DNA of 64,000 bases from an uncultured beta proteobacterium (GTDB taxonomy: Bacteria > Pseudomonadota > Gammaproteobacteria > Burkholderiales > Burkholderiaceae_C). The translations under genes and the position numbers were made by a program. The notes below the pieces were generated by a model. The model was not told the DNA's origin. It did not search any database and saw only the letters and a program-made list of their open reading frames with translations. The stretch spans positions 62,001 through 126,000 of the forward strand of contig CAJAES010000030.1 in NCBI GenBank assembly GCA_903938815.1, given 5' to 3'. Positions 43,291 through 54,667 of the stretch are shown here, in pieces (position 1 is the stretch's first letter; each line of letters begins with the position of its first letter).

Positions 43291-44016
43291 TCAGAACATC
43301 AGGCCCAGCGATGTCATCCAGGCGGGCATGCGGGCGAGCAGGGTCGCCTCGAGCCGCTTGTCCAGGCCCAGCACCACCAGCACGCCCAGCAGAACGAGCG
43401 CAGCGCCCAGCAGGTGGCGGCCCCGGTGGCCCCAGCGCTGCAGATGCGCACTTGCGTCCGGCGTGAGCCTGGCCGTGACCGTGCCCAGCACCAGCAAGGG
43501 TGCGCCACCGCCCAGGCCGTAGGCCATCATCGTGAACGCCAGCGTGAACCAGTCGGGTTCGTCTGCCGTCAGCGCCACCAGCGTGGCACCCAGGGTCGGG
43601 CCGGCACAGGGCGTCCAGATCAGGCCCAGCAGGGCGCCCAGCATGAACTGCCGCTTCAGGCCGTGACCGCGCAGCCGGTCGGACCAACGCCCCCCGGCCG
43701 CCTCCACGACCGCCAGACGCCGCTCGAACGCCGCCTGCAGCCGCGCCGACGTCAACACCGAGCCTGACAGCACCAGACCCGCACCGCCCAGAGCGCGAAG
43801 GTGCTCGGGCGCCAGTGCCATGCCCGAACCCGCCACCAGCAGCGCCGCCGCGGTGAAAGAGAGTGCCAGCCCCACCGCCAGAGCCAACGGACCCCACCGG
43901 TGGCGTGCCAATGCCGCAGCCACGACCACCGGCAGCAAAGGCAGAACGCAGGGTGAGAGGGTCGCCAGGGCGCCAGCCACGAAGGCCAGCAGCGAGGGCC
44001 AGGCGTTGAACGACAT
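43291..44016 (-). CDS. CcdA/DsbD-type transmembrane thiol-disulfide transporter
   Basis: A 241-residue inner-membrane protein with about six helices. Two cysteine motifs mark the family: LSPCVLPLLP near the start and WTPCAGPTLGATL in the middle. They carry reducing equivalents from cytoplasmic thioredoxin to the periplasm. ATG 44016 is chosen because the first helix follows. Eight bases upstream lies a thioredoxin-like exported protein gene, its likely partner, so the pair would act as a split DsbD. Possible clients are periplasmic oxidised proteins or cytochrome c maturation. Confidence 0.9.
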   Translation of the reverse strand: MSFNAWPSLLAFVAGALATLSPCVLPLLPVVVAAALARHRWGPLALAVGLALSFTAAALLVAGSGMALAPEHLRALGGAGLVLSGSVLTSARLQAAFERRLAVVEAAGGRWSDRLRGHGLKRQFMLGALLGLIWTPCAGPTLGATLVALTADEPDWFTLAFTMMAYGLGGGAPLLVLGTVTARLTPDASAHLQRWGHRGRHLLGAALVLLGVLVVLGLDKRLEATLLARMPAWMTSLGLMF

Positions 44017-44024
44017 GCCTGCCC

Positions 44025-44417
44025 TCAGAGCGCCCGGGCCAGCAGCGCCGCCAGATCGGCCCGGCGCGTGAGCCCGGCCGCGCGCGCCACTTCGCGGCGA
44101 CCGCGGAAGACGACGAGCGTGCTCTGCACCGTCACACGCAGCCGGCGACGGATGGCGAGATCGTGATCGAAGTCGGCCATGAACAGCTTCATGGCCGCGA
44201 AGCGGGGCTCGTCGAGCAACTGCAGGATGACTGGCTTCTGCGCCGAACAGACGGCGCACCAGTCGGTCTCGAACGCGATCGCGACCGGGCCGCCGCCCTT
44301 CAACGCGGCGGCGAAGGCATCAGCCTCGTAGGCGTATTCCGCCGCAGGCGCCGGCACGCACCAAGGTGCGGTTGCGCACGCCACCAGCCAGCGGCGACGA
44401 TCGGGGAACCAGACCAT
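44025..44417 (-). CDS. Exported thioredoxin-like protein
   Basis: A 130-residue protein with a short signal peptide (about residues 1-25, ending PAPAA). The active site is DWCAVCSAQKPV, a CxxC redox pair in a thioredoxin fold. QSTLVVFRGRREVARAAG is the late strand, where the usual cis-proline position reads STL rather than TPT, a departure from classic thioredoxins. It probably receives electrons from the CcdA-like protein encoded 8 bases downstream. Confidence 0.82.
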   Translation of the reverse strand: MVWFPDRRRWLVACATAPWCVPAPAAEYAYEADAFAAALKGGGPVAIAFETDWCAVCSAQKPVILQLLDEPRFAAMKLFMADFDHDLAIRRRLRVTVQSTLVVFRGRREVARAAGLTRRADLAALLARAL

Positions 44418-44475
44418 TTGTTCAGTCTGGCATCACCGCGCGCCGAAGGCTTGCGGCTGGTCAAACAGGCGCGGC

Positions 44476-46002
44476 TCAGCCGGCCGGCACCGCCCGGTCC
44501 GCAGCCCAGGCCCGCAGCGCATCGATGGCCTCGGCCCGCGTGACCGACAGCGGCTTCGTCCGCGCCAGTTCCGCCAGCACCAGGCCCGCATCGGCCGCCT
44601 TGGCGAGCGCGTGCGCCTCGTAGCGGGCCGCCACGGCAGCGGCCTCAACCTCGGCGCCCGAGAAGCCGACGCTCGCCACCACCAGGGAGGCCAGCGCCGT
44701 GTCGTCGAAACCGATCTTCAGGCGCCCGAGGTGGATCCGCATGAGCTCGGCCCGCGTGGCCTCATCGGGCAGGTCGACGAAGAAGATCTCGTCGAAGCGG
44801 CCCTTGCGCACCAGTTCGGGCGGCAGGGACTCAATGTCGTTGGCGGTCGCCACGAGGAACACGCGGCCGCGCCGTTCGGCCATCCACGTGAGCAGCGTGC
44901 CGAGCATGCGCCGGGTGGCGCCGGTGCCGTCGCCCTCCCCCGCGCCACCGCCAGACAGGCCCTTCTCGATCTCGTCCATCCACAGCACGCAGGGCTGCAT
45001 GGCCTCGGCCATGCGCAGCGCCTCGCGCAGCTTGCGTTCGCTCTCGCCCTGCCACTTGTCCAGCAGCGCGCCGAAATCCATGCGGAACAGCGGCAGCTGC
45101 CAGGCCGCGGCCGTGGCCTTGGCCGCGAGGCTCTTGCCCGCGCCCTGCACGCCCAGCAACAGCATGCCCTTGGGCGGCGGCAGGCCGCCGGCGGCGACGG
45201 GGTCCAGAAAGGGCTCGCGACGCAGCAGCAGCCAGCGCTTGAGCGCCTTCATGCCGGCCACCGAAGCCATGTCGGGCAGGTTCTGCTCGAAGACGAGCAA
45301 CTCGGCGGCCCCCATCTGGGCCTGCTTGGCCTCGAGCACGCGGGCCAGGTCGGCGGTGGTGATCTGGCCATCCCCGAGCGCCAGGCGCGCCAGGTGACGC
45401 ACGGCGGCTTCGGGCAGGCCGGCCAGGTGGCGCTGCAACGACTCCAGCGTGCGCTGGCAGCCGGCCACGTCCTGCCCGGCGCGGCCTCGCTGCCGCGTGA
45501 TCTCTTCCTTGAGCACCGCCCGCACACGCTCGGGGGTCATGGGCTCGAGGTCGAAACGGCTGCACCAGGGCACGAGTTCGTCGGGTACCGTGACGGCGTG
45601 GCCGACGAAGGCCAGCTGCACGCCGCCGGTCTCGCACTTCAGGGCCTGGTCCTTCAGCGCACGCACCGTCACCGGGTGGTTCAGGTAGGGGTGGATGTCC
45701 AGCAGCAGCACCAGCGCCGGGCCTTCGAGCCGCTCGACCGCCGCGAGCGCGGCCGGCAGTTCCTTCGTGTCGCCCGCACCGGGATGGCCGTCGGCGCCGT
45801 GATCCACCAGGCGCAGTTTCACGCCGTGCAGCGCCCGCAGGCCGCGGCTGGCCGACCAGACCCAGAGCGCGCGCTGTGTGCGCCGCGCCACGGCCTCGGC
45901 CAGCGCCAGCACGCGCTTCTCCTCGTGCGTCTGCAACACGACGACCGGCGTGTGCGTGTCCAGCAGCGCCGTCAAGGCCTCGACCTGCGAAGGTGTCGGC
46001 AT
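44476..46002 (-). CDS. AAA family ATPase, Ycf46-like
   Basis: A 508-residue cytoplasmic AAA ATPase. The N-terminal half (about 1-230) is a degenerate ATPase-like domain (LVLLLDIHPYLNHP; FVGHAVTVPDELVPW). The C-terminal half is a full AAA domain with Walker A GVQGAGKSLAAKA, Walker B CVLWMDEIEKG, sensor ATANDIESLPPEL and the arginine finger region RKGRFDEIFF. This two-part layout is that of Ycf46, an ATPase family linked to photosynthesis regulation in cyanobacteria and of unknown role in other bacteria. ATG 46002 is chosen over 46044 by domain start. Confidence 0.88.
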   Translation of the reverse strand: MPTPSQVEALTALLDTHTPVVVLQTHEEKRVLALAEAVARRTQRALWVWSASRGLRALHGVKLRLVDHGADGHPGAGDTKELPAALAAVERLEGPALVLLLDIHPYLNHPVTVRALKDQALKCETGGVQLAFVGHAVTVPDELVPWCSRFDLEPMTPERVRAVLKEEITRQRGRAGQDVAGCQRTLESLQRHLAGLPEAAVRHLARLALGDGQITTADLARVLEAKQAQMGAAELLVFEQNLPDMASVAGMKALKRWLLLRREPFLDPVAAGGLPPPKGMLLLGVQGAGKSLAAKATAAAWQLPLFRMDFGALLDKWQGESERKLREALRMAEAMQPCVLWMDEIEKGLSGGGAGEGDGTGATRRMLGTLLTWMAERRGRVFLVATANDIESLPPELVRKGRFDEIFFVDLPDEATRAELMRIHLGRLKIGFDDTALASLVVASVGFSGAEVEAAAVAARYEAHALAKAADAGLVLAELARTKPLSVTRAEAIDALRAWAADRAVPAG

Positions 46003-46082
46003 CTCAGCGACGCCCGGCCGTTCCGAAGGTGCCGAGCGCTCCACCGTGGGAAAGCGAACGAGGCGGACCTGGTGGCTTCATG

Positions 46083-49000
46083 TCAGCCCACCCACTTCCG
46101 GGCGTTGCGGAACAGGCGCATCCACGGGCTCAACGCCGAGGGGTCGCCCGGCGTCCAGCTCATCAGCACGTTGCGGAAGACCCGCTCGGGGTGCGGCATC
46201 ATGGCCGTGAAGCGCCCGTCGGGCGTGGTCACGGCGGTCAGGCCTGCGGGGCTGCCGTTCGGATTGGCCGGATAGGCCTGCGTCGGCTGGCCGCGCCCAT
46301 CGACCCAGCGCATGGCGCGCTGAACGCGGGCCGCGTCGCCGCGCTGCGAGAAATCGGCATAACCCTCGCCGTGGGCCACCGCGATGGGCATGCGGCTGCC
46401 CGCCATGCCGGCCATGAAGAGGCTGGGGCTGTCCAGCACTTCCACCATCGCCAGGCGCGCCTCGAACTGCTCGCTGCGGTTGCGTGTGAAGCGTGGCCAG
46501 GTGTCGGCGCCGGGAATCATCGGCGCCAGCGCCGCCAGCATCTGGCAGCCGTTGCAGATACCGAGCGCAAATGTGTCCGGGCGCGCGAAGAAGGCCGCGA
46601 AGGCATCCGCCAGGCGGGGGTTGAAGAGGATGGAGCGCGCCCAGCCCTCGCCCGCACCCAGCGTGTCGCCGTAGCTGAAGCCGCCGCAGGCGATGAAGCC
46701 CTGGTACATGTCCAGTCGCGTGCGGCCGGTCTGCAGGTCGCTCATGTGGACGTCGAAGGTGTCGAAGCCGGCCAGCGCGAACGCGCGGCTCGTCTCGACG
46801 TGCGAGTTGACGCCCTGCTCGCGCAGGATGGCCAGCTTCGGGCGGGCGCCTGTGGCGATCATCGGCGCGGCCACGTCCTCGGCCGGGTCGAAGCCCAGGT
46901 GCAGGTGCAGGCCGGGTTCGGTGGCGTCGGATGCAGCGGTGTGCTCGCTGTCGGCGCTGGCCGGGTTGTCCCGGCCGCGCGCGATGCGCCAGCTCACGTC
47001 GTCCCAGGCGGCGAGCAGGTCCGCCAGCGGCGCGCTGAACACCGGCTTGGCATCGCGCCAGACCTCGACCAGGCCGCGCTCGTTGGTCTTGCCGACGAAG
47101 TGCGAGTGGCGCGACAGCCCGTGCGACCGCAGCACCGCCATCACCTCGTTGCGCTCGGCGGTGGGCACCTGCAGCAGCACGCCCAGTTCCTCGTTGAACA
47201 GCGCCTTGAGCGTGAGCTCGCTGCGGCGCTCGCTCACCTGCCCGGCCCAGTTCTTGGAGTCGCCGTACTCCGCGCGGCTGTCGGCGATGCCGTCGCCCTC
47301 GGTCACGAGGATGTCGACGTTCAGGCTGATGCCCAGGCGGCCGGCGAAGGCCATCTCGCAGGCGGCCGCCCAGAGGCCGCCGTCACTGCGGTCGTGGTAC
47401 GCCAGGATGCGGCCCTGAGCCCGCAGCGCGTTCACGGCGTCGACCAGGCTCTTCAGCTGCGCCGGCTCGTCGAGATCGGGCACCTCGTTGCCGAAACGGC
47501 CCAGCACCTGCGCCAGCATCGAGCCGCCCATGCGCATGCGGCCCCGGCCCAGGTCCACGAGCACCAGCGTGGTGTCGCCGGGCTGGAGCTGAGGCGTCAG
47601 CGTGCCGCGCACGTCGTCCAGCGTCGCGAAGGCGGTGACGACGAGAGACACGGGCGCGGTGACCTTGCGGCCTTCCCACTGCGTGCGCATCGACAGCGAA
47701 TCCTTGCCCACCGGGATGCCGATGCCAAGCTGCGGGCACAGCTCCAGCCCGACGGCCCGGACGGTGTCGAACAGCGCGGCGTCCTCGCCGGGCTCGCCGC
47801 AGGCGGCCATCCAGTTGGCGCTGAGCTTCACGCGGGACAGGTCCACGGGCGCGGCCAGAAGGTTGGTCAGGGCCTCGCCCACCGCCATGCGGCCGGATGC
47901 CGGCGCGTCCAGTGCGGCCAGCGGCGTGCGCTCGCCCATGCACATGGCTTCGCCGCGGAATCCGTCGTGGTCGGCCAGCGTCACGGCCACGTCGGCCACC
48001 GGCACCTGCCAGGGGCCGACCATGGGGTCGCGGTGATTCAGGCCGCCGACGGTGCGGTCGCCGATCGTGATCAGGAAACGCTTGCTCGCCACCGTGGGGT
48101 GGCGCAGCACGCTGAAGGCCACTTCGTCCAGCGCCACGCTGGTCAGGTCGAGCGGCGGCTCGGTGCGCGCCACGCGCTGCACGTCGCGCCGCATCTTGGG
48201 CGGCTTGCCCAGCAGCACGTCCATGGGCATGTCGATGACACGCTCGCCGCCGGGGCCGTCCTCCAGCACCAGATCGGCGGCATCGGTGGCCACGCCCACC
48301 ACCGCGTAGGGGCAGCGCTCGCGTTCGCACATCTGTTCGAAGAGCGGCATCAGCGCGGGGTCGAGCGCCAGCGTGTAGCGCTCCTGGCTCTCGTTGCACC
48401 AGGCCTCCTTCGGGGCCAGGCCGGTTTCTTCCAGCGGCACCCGGCGCAGGTCGAACGTGGCGCCACGGCCGGCGCCGTCCACGAGCTCGGGGAATGCGTT
48501 GCTGATGCCGCCGGCGCCCACGTCGTGGATGGCGAGGATGGGGTTCGTCTCACCCAGGGCCCAGCAGTGGTTGATGACCTCCTGGGCGCGGCGCTGGATC
48601 TCGGGGTTGCCGCGCTGCACGCTGTCGAAGTCGAGCGCGGCGGTGTTGCTGCCGGCAGCCATGGAACTGGCCGCTCCGCCGCCCATGCCGATGCGCATGC
48701 CCGGCCCGCCCAGCTGCACCAGCAGGGTGCCGGCTGCAAAGATCTTCTTGTGCGTCTGACCGTCGTCGATGGCGCCCAGTCCGCCGGCGATCATGATGGG
48801 CTTGTGATAGCCGCGGCGCACGCCGGCGACGTCCATCTCGAACACACGGAAGTAGCCGCCCAGCGCCGGGCGGCCGAACTCGTTGTTGAAGGCGGCGCCG
48901 CCCAGCGGGCCCTCGGTCATGATCTGCAGCGGGCTGGCGATGTGCGCGGGCTTGCCGACCGGGCTGCGTTCCCAGGGCTCGTTCGTGCCCGGCAGGTGCA

Positions 49001-50057
49001 GGTTGCTGACGCTGAAGCCCGTGAGTCCGGCCTTCGGCCGCGCGCCACGGCCGGTGGCGCCTTCGTCGCGGATCTCGCCGCCGGCGCCGGTCGCGGCCCC
49101 GGGAAAGGGGCTGATCGCGGTGGGGTGGTTGTGGGTCTCCACCTTCATCAGCACGTGCGCGGTGCCGGCGTGCGGGCCGTACAGCGGTGCGTTCGTGAAA
49201 CCGGTGGGGCCCCAGCGCTGCACGGGGCCGCCGCCCATCACGGCGGCGTTGTCGCTGTAGGCGACGACCGTGTGCTGCGGCGAAGTCTTCTCGGTGTGGC
49301 GGATCATGCCGAACATCGAATGCGGCTCCAGCGCGCCGTCGATGACGAATTCAGCGTTGAAGATCTTGTGGCGGCAGTGCTCGCTGTTGGCCTGCGCGAA
49401 CATCATCAGCTCGACATCGCTCGGGTTGCGGCCCAGCTTGCGGAAGGCGGCCACCAGGTAATCGATCTCGTCGGCGGACAGCGCGAGGCCGAACTCGGCA
49501 TTGGCTTCGTCCAGCGCCTCCCGCCCGCGGCCGAGCACGTCCACGTGCACCAGGGGCGGTGCGGGCTGGGGGTCGAACAGGTGCGCGGCGGCGGCCCGCT
49601 CGAAAGCCACGCTCTCGGTCATGCGGTCATGCAGCAGCAGCGCCGCGGCCTGGCGCTCGTCGGCCGTCAGCGGCTTGGCGCCGCCCAGCAGGCCGGTCTT
49701 CAGGCTCAGCCGGAATTCAGTGACTCGCTCGACCCGGTGCAGCAGCAGGCCGCAGTTGCGGGCGATGTCGGTCGCCTTGCTGGCCCACGGGGAGACCGTC
49801 CCCAGCCGCGGCATCACGACGATCAGTTCGCCATCGTCCACCGGCCCCTGGTAGGGGTCGCCATAGGTGAGCAGCGCGCCCAGGCGGTCGGCGTCGACCG
49901 CGCCGGCTTCGGGCGAGACGACGTGCACGAAGCGCGCAGCCACGCCCGTGACGCGCGGGTTCACGGCCTGCAACTGCGGCAGCAGCGCAGCGGCGCGGAA
50001 GTCCGACAGGGCGTTGCCGCCTTCGAAGAACAGCGGAGGGGGCAGTTGGGCGGGCAT
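46083..50057 (-). CDS. purL: Phosphoribosylformylglycinamidine synthase, large single-chain form
   Basis: A 1324-residue enzyme for the fourth step of purine synthesis, converting FGAR to FGAM with glutamine and ATP. It has the N-terminal linker, two AIR-synthase-like halves ([27 protein letters not shown]) and a C-terminal class I glutamine amidotransferase. The latter has ICNGCQML with the nucleophilic Cys, and the MPHPERVFR His/Glu pair near the end. Length and layout match the single-chain PurL of beta- and gammaproteobacteria. It diverges from map across 62 bases. Confidence 0.97.
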   Translation of the reverse strand: MPAQLPPPLFFEGGNALSDFRAAALLPQLQAVNPRVTGVAARFVHVVSPEAGAVDADRLGALLTYGDPYQGPVDDGELIVVMPRLGTVSPWASKATDIARNCGLLLHRVERVTEFRLSLKTGLLGGAKPLTADERQAAALLLHDRMTESVAFERAAAAHLFDPQPAPPLVHVDVLGRGREALDEANAEFGLALSADEIDYLVAAFRKLGRNPSDVELMMFAQANSEHCRHKIFNAEFVIDGALEPHSMFGMIRHTEKTSPQHTVVAYSDNAAVMGGGPVQRWGPTGFTNAPLYGPHAGTAHVLMKVETHNHPTAISPFPGAATGAGGEIRDEGATGRGARPKAGLTGFSVSNLHLPGTNEPWERSPVGKPAHIASPLQIMTEGPLGGAAFNNEFGRPALGGYFRVFEMDVAGVRRGYHKPIMIAGGLGAIDDGQTHKKIFAAGTLLVQLGGPGMRIGMGGGAASSMAAGSNTAALDFDSVQRGNPEIQRRAQEVINHCWALGETNPILAIHDVGAGGISNAFPELVDGAGRGATFDLRRVPLEETGLAPKEAWCNESQERYTLALDPALMPLFEQMCERERCPYAVVGVATDAADLVLEDGPGGERVIDMPMDVLLGKPPKMRRDVQRVARTEPPLDLTSVALDEVAFSVLRHPTVASKRFLITIGDRTVGGLNHRDPMVGPWQVPVADVAVTLADHDGFRGEAMCMGERTPLAALDAPASGRMAVGEALTNLLAAPVDLSRVKLSANWMAACGEPGEDAALFDTVRAVGLELCPQLGIGIPVGKDSLSMRTQWEGRKVTAPVSLVVTAFATLDDVRGTLTPQLQPGDTTLVLVDLGRGRMRMGGSMLAQVLGRFGNEVPDLDEPAQLKSLVDAVNALRAQGRILAYHDRSDGGLWAAACEMAFAGRLGISLNVDILVTEGDGIADSRAEYGDSKNWAGQVSERRSELTLKALFNEELGVLLQVPTAERNEVMAVLRSHGLSRHSHFVGKTNERGLVEVWRDAKPVFSAPLADLLAAWDDVSWRIARGRDNPASADSEHTAASDATEPGLHLHLGFDPAEDVAAPMIATGARPKLAILREQGVNSHVETSRAFALAGFDTFDVHMSDLQTGRTRLDMYQGFIACGGFSYGDTLGAGEGWARSILFNPRLADAFAAFFARPDTFALGICNGCQMLAALAPMIPGADTWPRFTRNRSEQFEARLAMVEVLDSPSLFMAGMAGSRMPIAVAHGEGYADFSQRGDAARVQRAMRWVDGRGQPTQAYPANPNGSPAGLTAVTTPDGRFTAMMPHPERVFRNVLMSWTPGDPSALSPWMRLFRNARKWVG

Positions 50058-50119
50058 CGGGCGGTCGAGATCGGTGGGAACCCTGCATTTTAGGAGGCCC
50101 GGTGGGATAATCCCGGCCC

Positions 50120-50944
50120 ATGACGATCTCGCTCAAATCCGCCGCCGATATTGACGGTATGCGCCTGGCCGGCCGATTGGCCTCGGAAGTGCTGGACATG
50201 CTGACCCCGCACATCGTGCCGGGCGTCACCACGCTGCACCTCGACAAGCTCGCGCACGACCACATGGTCAACGTGCAGGGCGGCATTCCGGCCACGCTCG
50301 GGTACCAGCCGCCCGGCTACACGGCCTACCCGGCATCGTTGTGCGCGTCGGTCAATCATCAGGTCTGCCACGGCATCCCGAACGACCGGCCGCTGAAGAA
50401 CGGCGACATCGTCAACATCGACGTCACCGTCATCAAGGACGGCTGGCACGGCGACACCAGCCGCATGTTCGTCGTGGGCGAGGGCTCGATCCAGGCCAAG
50501 CGCCTGTGCCACATCACCTACGAGGCCATGTGGAAGGGGATCGTCAAGGTGAAGCCGGGGGTGCGCCTGGGCGACATCGGGCATGCCATCCAGATGTTCG
50601 CCGAGAGCGCTGGCTACTCGGTGGTGCGCGAATTCTGCGGCCATGGCATCGGCCGCAAGTTCCATGAGGAACCGCAGGTGCTGCACTACGGGCGCCCCGG
50701 CACGCTCGAGGAACTCGTGCCCGGCATGATCTTCACGATCGAGCCGATGGTGAACGCGGGCCGCCGCGACATCCGCGAGATGGGCGACGGCTGGACCATC
50801 GTCACCAAGGACCGCTCCCTGTCGGCCCAGTGGGAGCACACGGTGCTGGTCACGGAAACCGGCTACGAGGTGCTGACGATGTCCGCCGGCTACCCGCCGC
50901 TGCCGGCATTCGTGCAGCCCGCGGCGGCACTGGCCACCTCCTGA
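50120..50944 (+). CDS. map: Methionine aminopeptidase type I
   Basis: A 274-residue metalloprotease that removes the starter methionine from nascent proteins. Metal ligands are visible in [18 protein letters not shown] (two Asp), [14 protein letters not shown] (His) and FTIEPMVN (Glu), with the last Glu in [11 protein letters not shown]. It starts 62 bases from the divergent purL. GATAAT at 50106-50111 could be a -10 but no -35 is evident. glnD follows 8 bases later, as in many Burkholderiales. Confidence 0.96.
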   Translation: MTISLKSAADIDGMRLAGRLASEVLDMLTPHIVPGVTTLHLDKLAHDHMVNVQGGIPATLGYQPPGYTAYPASLCASVNHQVCHGIPNDRPLKNGDIVNIDVTVIKDGWHGDTSRMFVVGEGSIQAKRLCHITYEAMWKGIVKVKPGVRLGDIGHAIQMFAESAGYSVVREFCGHGIGRKFHEEPQVLHYGRPGTLEELVPGMIFTIEPMVNAGRRDIREMGDGWTIVTKDRSLSAQWEHTVLVTETGYEVLTMSAGYPPLPAFVQPAAALATS

Positions 50945-50952
50945 GCCGCGCC

Positions 50953-53556
50953 ATGCCCAGCTCGACGGCGGGCCAGGTCTCGGCGCTGAAAGCGCGCGTG
51001 CGCGAAGGCAAGGCCGCGCTGATCGGGCACTTCCGCGACTCGCGCGCCACGGCCACGGCCGCCGGCACGCTGGTGAAGGCGCTGGCACGGCATGTCGACG
51101 GCGCGCTGACCGAACTGTGGGAGCAGGCCGGGCTTCCCCGGGGCGCGGCGCTGGTCGCGGTCGGTGGCTACGGCCGCGGCGAACTGTTCCCCTACTCCGA
51201 TGTGGACGTCCTGGTGCTGCTGCCCGACGACCAGGAGATGGACAGCACCGCCCGAAGCGCAGTAGAGGAGTTCATCACCGCCTGCTGGGACATCGGGCTC
51301 GAGATCGGCTCCTCGGTGCGCAACGTGGCCGAATGCCTCGCCGAAGCGGCACGCGACGTCACCGTGCAGACGGCGCTGCTCGAATCCCGCCTGGTCTGCG
51401 GCGCCAAGCGCACCTTTGCCACCTTCCGCAGCGCGGGCGAGGCCGCGATGGACCCGAAGGCCTTCCTGCGCGCCAAGACGCTCGAGATGCGCCAGCGGCA
51501 CGTCAAGTACGAAGGCACGCCCTACGCGCTGGAGCCCAACTGCAAGGAAAGCCCGGGCGGCCTGCGCGACCTGCAGGTGGTGATCTGGGTCGCGCGTGCC
51601 GCGGGCCTGGGCCGCACCTGGAGCGAACTCGCCACCAAGGGACTGATCACGCCCTTCGAGGTCAAGCAGCTGCAGCGCAACGAGGGCCTGCTGCGCCTGA
51701 TCCGCGCAAGGCTGCACGTGGTGGCCGGTCGCCGCGAGGACCGTCTGGTCTTCGACCTGCAGACCGCCGTGGCGGAGAGTTTCGGCCTCAAGCCGCAGCG
51801 AGGGCAGCGCAACTCCGAAGCCCTGATGCACCGCTACTACTGGGCGGCCAAGGCCGTGACGCAGCTCAACCAGATCCTGATGCTCAACATCGAGGAGCGT
51901 GTGCTGGGCTCCGAGCAGGCGCCGATGCGCCAGATCAACGCACGGTTCCTCGATCGCGGCGGCATGCTCGAAGTCGCCCACGACGACCTCTACGAGAAGA
52001 ACCCGCACGCCATCCTGGAAACCTTCCTGGTCTTCCAGCAGACGCCGGGCATCGAGGGCCTGTCCGCCAGGACGCTGCGTGCGCTGTACAACGCACGCGA
52101 GCTGATGGACAGCAGGTTCCGCCACGACCCACTGAACCGCGAGCTGTTCATGGACATCCTGCGCCAGCCGCAGGGCACCACGCACGCCTTGCGGCTCATG
52201 AACCAGACCTCGGTGCTGGGCCGCTACCTGTGGGTATTCCGGCGCATCGTCGGCCGCATGCAGCACGACCTGTTCCACGTCTACACGGTGGACCAGCACA
52301 TCCTGATGGTGCTGCGCAACGTGCGGCGCTTCTTCATCCCCGAGCACGCCCACGAGTACCCCTTCTGCTCGCAGCTGGCCGCCGACTGGGACAAGCCCTG
52401 GCTGCTCTACGTGGCGGCGCTGTACCACGACGTCGCCAAGGGCCGGGGGGGCGACCACTCCGACCTCGGCGCGCGCGACGCGCGGCGCTTCTGCCGGGAG
52501 CACGGCATCGACGCCGAGGACACGGCGCTGTGCGAGTTCCTGGTGCAGAACCATCTGGTGATGAGCCGCGTCGCGCAAAAGGAAGACCTGTCCGACCCCG
52601 AGGTCATCGCGCGATTCGCGGGCCTGGTGGGCACGCAGCGGCGGCTGACAGCGCTGTACCTGCTCACCGTGGCGGACATCCGCGGCACCAGCCCGAAGGT
52701 CTGGAACGCCTGGAAGGGCAAGCTGCTCGAGGATCTCTACCGCACCACGCTGCGCGCGCTCGGCGGCGCCAAGCCGAACCTGCAGGCCGACATCGAGGCC
52801 CGCAAGCAGGAGGCACGCCAGCGCCTGGCCCTGCAGTCAGCGCTGCCCGGCACCGAGGCGCCGCTGTGGAAGACTCTGGACACGCGCTACTTCGCGCGCC
52901 ATGACGCCAACGACATCGCCTGGCACGCCCGGGTGCTGTGGCGCCACATCGAGGCCTCGGAGCCGATCGTGCGCGCGAGGCCGTCTCCAGTCGGCGAAGG
53001 CCTGCAGGTCCTGGTGTACGCACCCGACGGCAACGACCTCTTCGCCCGGCTCTGCGGCTATTTCGAAGGCGCGGGCTTCAGCATCCTCGACGCCCGCGTG
53101 CACACGACGGCCGCGGGCTATGCGCTCGACACCTTCCAGGTGGTCAGCACGCACGTCGACGAAGGCAACCCCGCGGCCTACCGCGACCTGATCGCGCTGG
53201 TGGAGAACCAGCTCGCCGCGGCGCTGGTGTCGCAGGGCCCGCTGCCCGAGCCCGGCCGTGGCCGTGTCTCCAGGCGGGTGCGTTCGTTCCCGGTCACGCC
53301 GCGCGTGGCGCTGAGCCCCGACGAGCGTATGCAGCGCTGGCTGCTCACCGTCAGCGCGAGCGACCGCTCCGGCCTGCTCTACGCCATCGCCCGCGTTCTG
53401 GCGCGCAACCACATCAATCTGCAGCTCGCCAAGATCAGCACCCTCGGCGAACGCGTGGAGGACACCTTCCTGATCGACGGCCCCGCACTGCAGCACTCGA
53501 AGGCCCAGTTGCGCATCGAGAGCGAACTGCTCGACGCCATCGGTGCGTCCGCATGA
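50953..53556 (+). CDS. glnD: Bifunctional uridylyltransferase/uridylyl-removing enzyme GlnD
   Basis: An 867-residue sensor of nitrogen status that adds UMP to, or removes it from, PII proteins according to glutamine level. The nucleotidyltransferase domain has [19 protein letters not shown]. The HD domain has [15 protein letters not shown] for deuridylylation. Two C-terminal ACT domains bind glutamine ([40 protein letters not shown]). The start ATG 50953 follows map by 8 bases, and the stop overlaps the mnmH start (ATGA). Confidence 0.96.
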   Translation: MPSSTAGQVSALKARVREGKAALIGHFRDSRATATAAGTLVKALARHVDGALTELWEQAGLPRGAALVAVGGYGRGELFPYSDVDVLVLLPDDQEMDSTARSAVEEFITACWDIGLEIGSSVRNVAECLAEAARDVTVQTALLESRLVCGAKRTFATFRSAGEAAMDPKAFLRAKTLEMRQRHVKYEGTPYALEPNCKESPGGLRDLQVVIWVARAAGLGRTWSELATKGLITPFEVKQLQRNEGLLRLIRARLHVVAGRREDRLVFDLQTAVAESFGLKPQRGQRNSEALMHRYYWAAKAVTQLNQILMLNIEERVLGSEQAPMRQINARFLDRGGMLEVAHDDLYEKNPHAILETFLVFQQTPGIEGLSARTLRALYNARELMDSRFRHDPLNRELFMDILRQPQGTTHALRLMNQTSVLGRYLWVFRRIVGRMQHDLFHVYTVDQHILMVLRNVRRFFIPEHAHEYPFCSQLAADWDKPWLLYVAALYHDVAKGRGGDHSDLGARDARRFCREHGIDAEDTALCEFLVQNHLVMSRVAQKEDLSDPEVIARFAGLVGTQRRLTALYLLTVADIRGTSPKVWNAWKGKLLEDLYRTTLRALGGAKPNLQADIEARKQEARQRLALQSALPGTEAPLWKTLDTRYFARHDANDIAWHARVLWRHIEASEPIVRARPSPVGEGLQVLVYAPDGNDLFARLCGYFEGAGFSILDARVHTTAAGYALDTFQVVSTHVDEGNPAAYRDLIALVENQLAAALVSQGPLPEPGRGRVSRRVRSFPVTPRVALSPDERMQRWLLTVSASDRSGLLYAIARVLARNHINLQLAKISTLGERVEDTFLIDGPALQHSKAQLRIESELLDAIGASA

Positions 53557-54623
53557 GCCTGCGCCAGGTCACGCCACAGGAGTACCTCGCCGACCCGTCG
53601 AAGTTCGACGCCGTCATCGATGCCAGGTCTCCGTCCGAATTTGCCGAGGACTGCCTGCCGGCAGCGCTGAACTGGCCCGTCCTGGACGACGACGAGCGGC
53701 GCATCGTCGGCACGCTGTACAAGCAGGTATCGGCACTCGAGGCGCGCAAGATCGGCGCGGCGATGGCGGGGCGCCGCATCGCGGGCCACCTCGACGCGTG
53801 GATGGCCGACAAGCCGCGCGAATGGCAGCCTCTCGTCTACTGCTGGCGCGGCGGTCAGCGCTCTGGCAGCCTGGCGTGGTTCCTGTCCCAGATCGGCTTC
53901 CGGACCTCGCAGCTGCAAGGCGGCTACAAGGCCTTCCGGGCCATCGTGCGGGAGCAGTTGCAGACCCTGCCGCAGCGCTACCGCTTCACCGTGATGGCAG
54001 GTCGCACCGGCAGCGGCAAGACCCGGCTGCTGCAGCGCCTGGCCGCGCACGGCGAACAGGTGCTGGACCTCGAGGAACTGGCCTGCCACCGGGGGTCGAT
54101 CCTCGGCGCGCTGCCGGGCCGGCCGCAGCCTGCGCAGAAGCGCTTCGACACCCTGGTCTGGGAGGCGCTGCAGCGCTTCGACCCGGCGCGCACGGTGTTC
54201 GTCGAGAGCGAGAGCGCGCGCATCGGCGCGTTGCGCGTGCCCGAAGCGCTGCTGCTGCACATGCGTGAACAGGGCCGCGTCGTGCAGGTGGACATGCCGG
54301 ACAGCGCCCGCGTGGCGTTGCTGCTGGAGGACTACGCGTTCTTCTTCGAAGACCCGGAAGCCTTCTGCAGGCTTCTGGACGCGTTGGTGGAACTGCAGGG
54401 GCGCGAGCGCGTGAGCCAATGGCAGGCGCTGGCTCGGAGCGGGCAGTGGGCCGAGCTCTTCGCGCGGCTGATGGCCGACCACTACGACCCGCTCTACGAC
54501 CGCTCCATGCGTCGCAACTTCCAGACCCTGGCGGCTGCGCCGCGGCTGCCGCTGATCGACGGCGGCGTTGCGGCGCTGGACGAAGCCGTGACCGCGATCC
54601 AGGAACTCGCCCGGCCCGATTGA
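53553..54623 (+). CDS. mnmH: tRNA 2-selenouridine synthase (SelU)
   Basis: A 356-residue enzyme that replaces sulfur with selenium in 2-thiouridine of tRNA wobble positions through a geranylated intermediate. The N-terminal rhodanese domain carries catalytic Cys97 in [11 protein letters not shown], the same position as in the E. coli enzyme. The C-terminal part has a P-loop [12 protein letters not shown]. It overlaps the glnD stop (ATGA). Selenophosphate synthase (SelD) is required and must be encoded elsewhere. Confidence 0.93.
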   Translation: MSLRQVTPQEYLADPSKFDAVIDARSPSEFAEDCLPAALNWPVLDDDERRIVGTLYKQVSALEARKIGAAMAGRRIAGHLDAWMADKPREWQPLVYCWRGGQRSGSLAWFLSQIGFRTSQLQGGYKAFRAIVREQLQTLPQRYRFTVMAGRTGSGKTRLLQRLAAHGEQVLDLEELACHRGSILGALPGRPQPAQKRFDTLVWEALQRFDPARTVFVESESARIGALRVPEALLLHMREQGRVVQVDMPDSARVALLLEDYAFFFEDPEAFCRLLDALVELQGRERVSQWQALARSGQWAELFARLMADHYDPLYDRSMRRNFQTLAAAPRLPLIDGGVAALDEAVTAIQELARPD

Positions 54624-54667
54624 CACCGGTCAAGCCGGGTCAAGGCCCGGCGTGGCAGGATCGGCGC

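Noticed and set aside
46384..50093. Very long plus-strand frame opposite purL
   Set aside because: It mirrors PurL codons, is His/Arg/Val-rich and has no recognisable motif; PurL is complete on the minus strand.
54634..54651. GCCGGG/CCCGGC inverted repeat between mnmH and the DUF2189 gene as a terminator
   Set aside because: The stem is only six bases with no T-run and lies near the next start; not strong enough to list as a feature.
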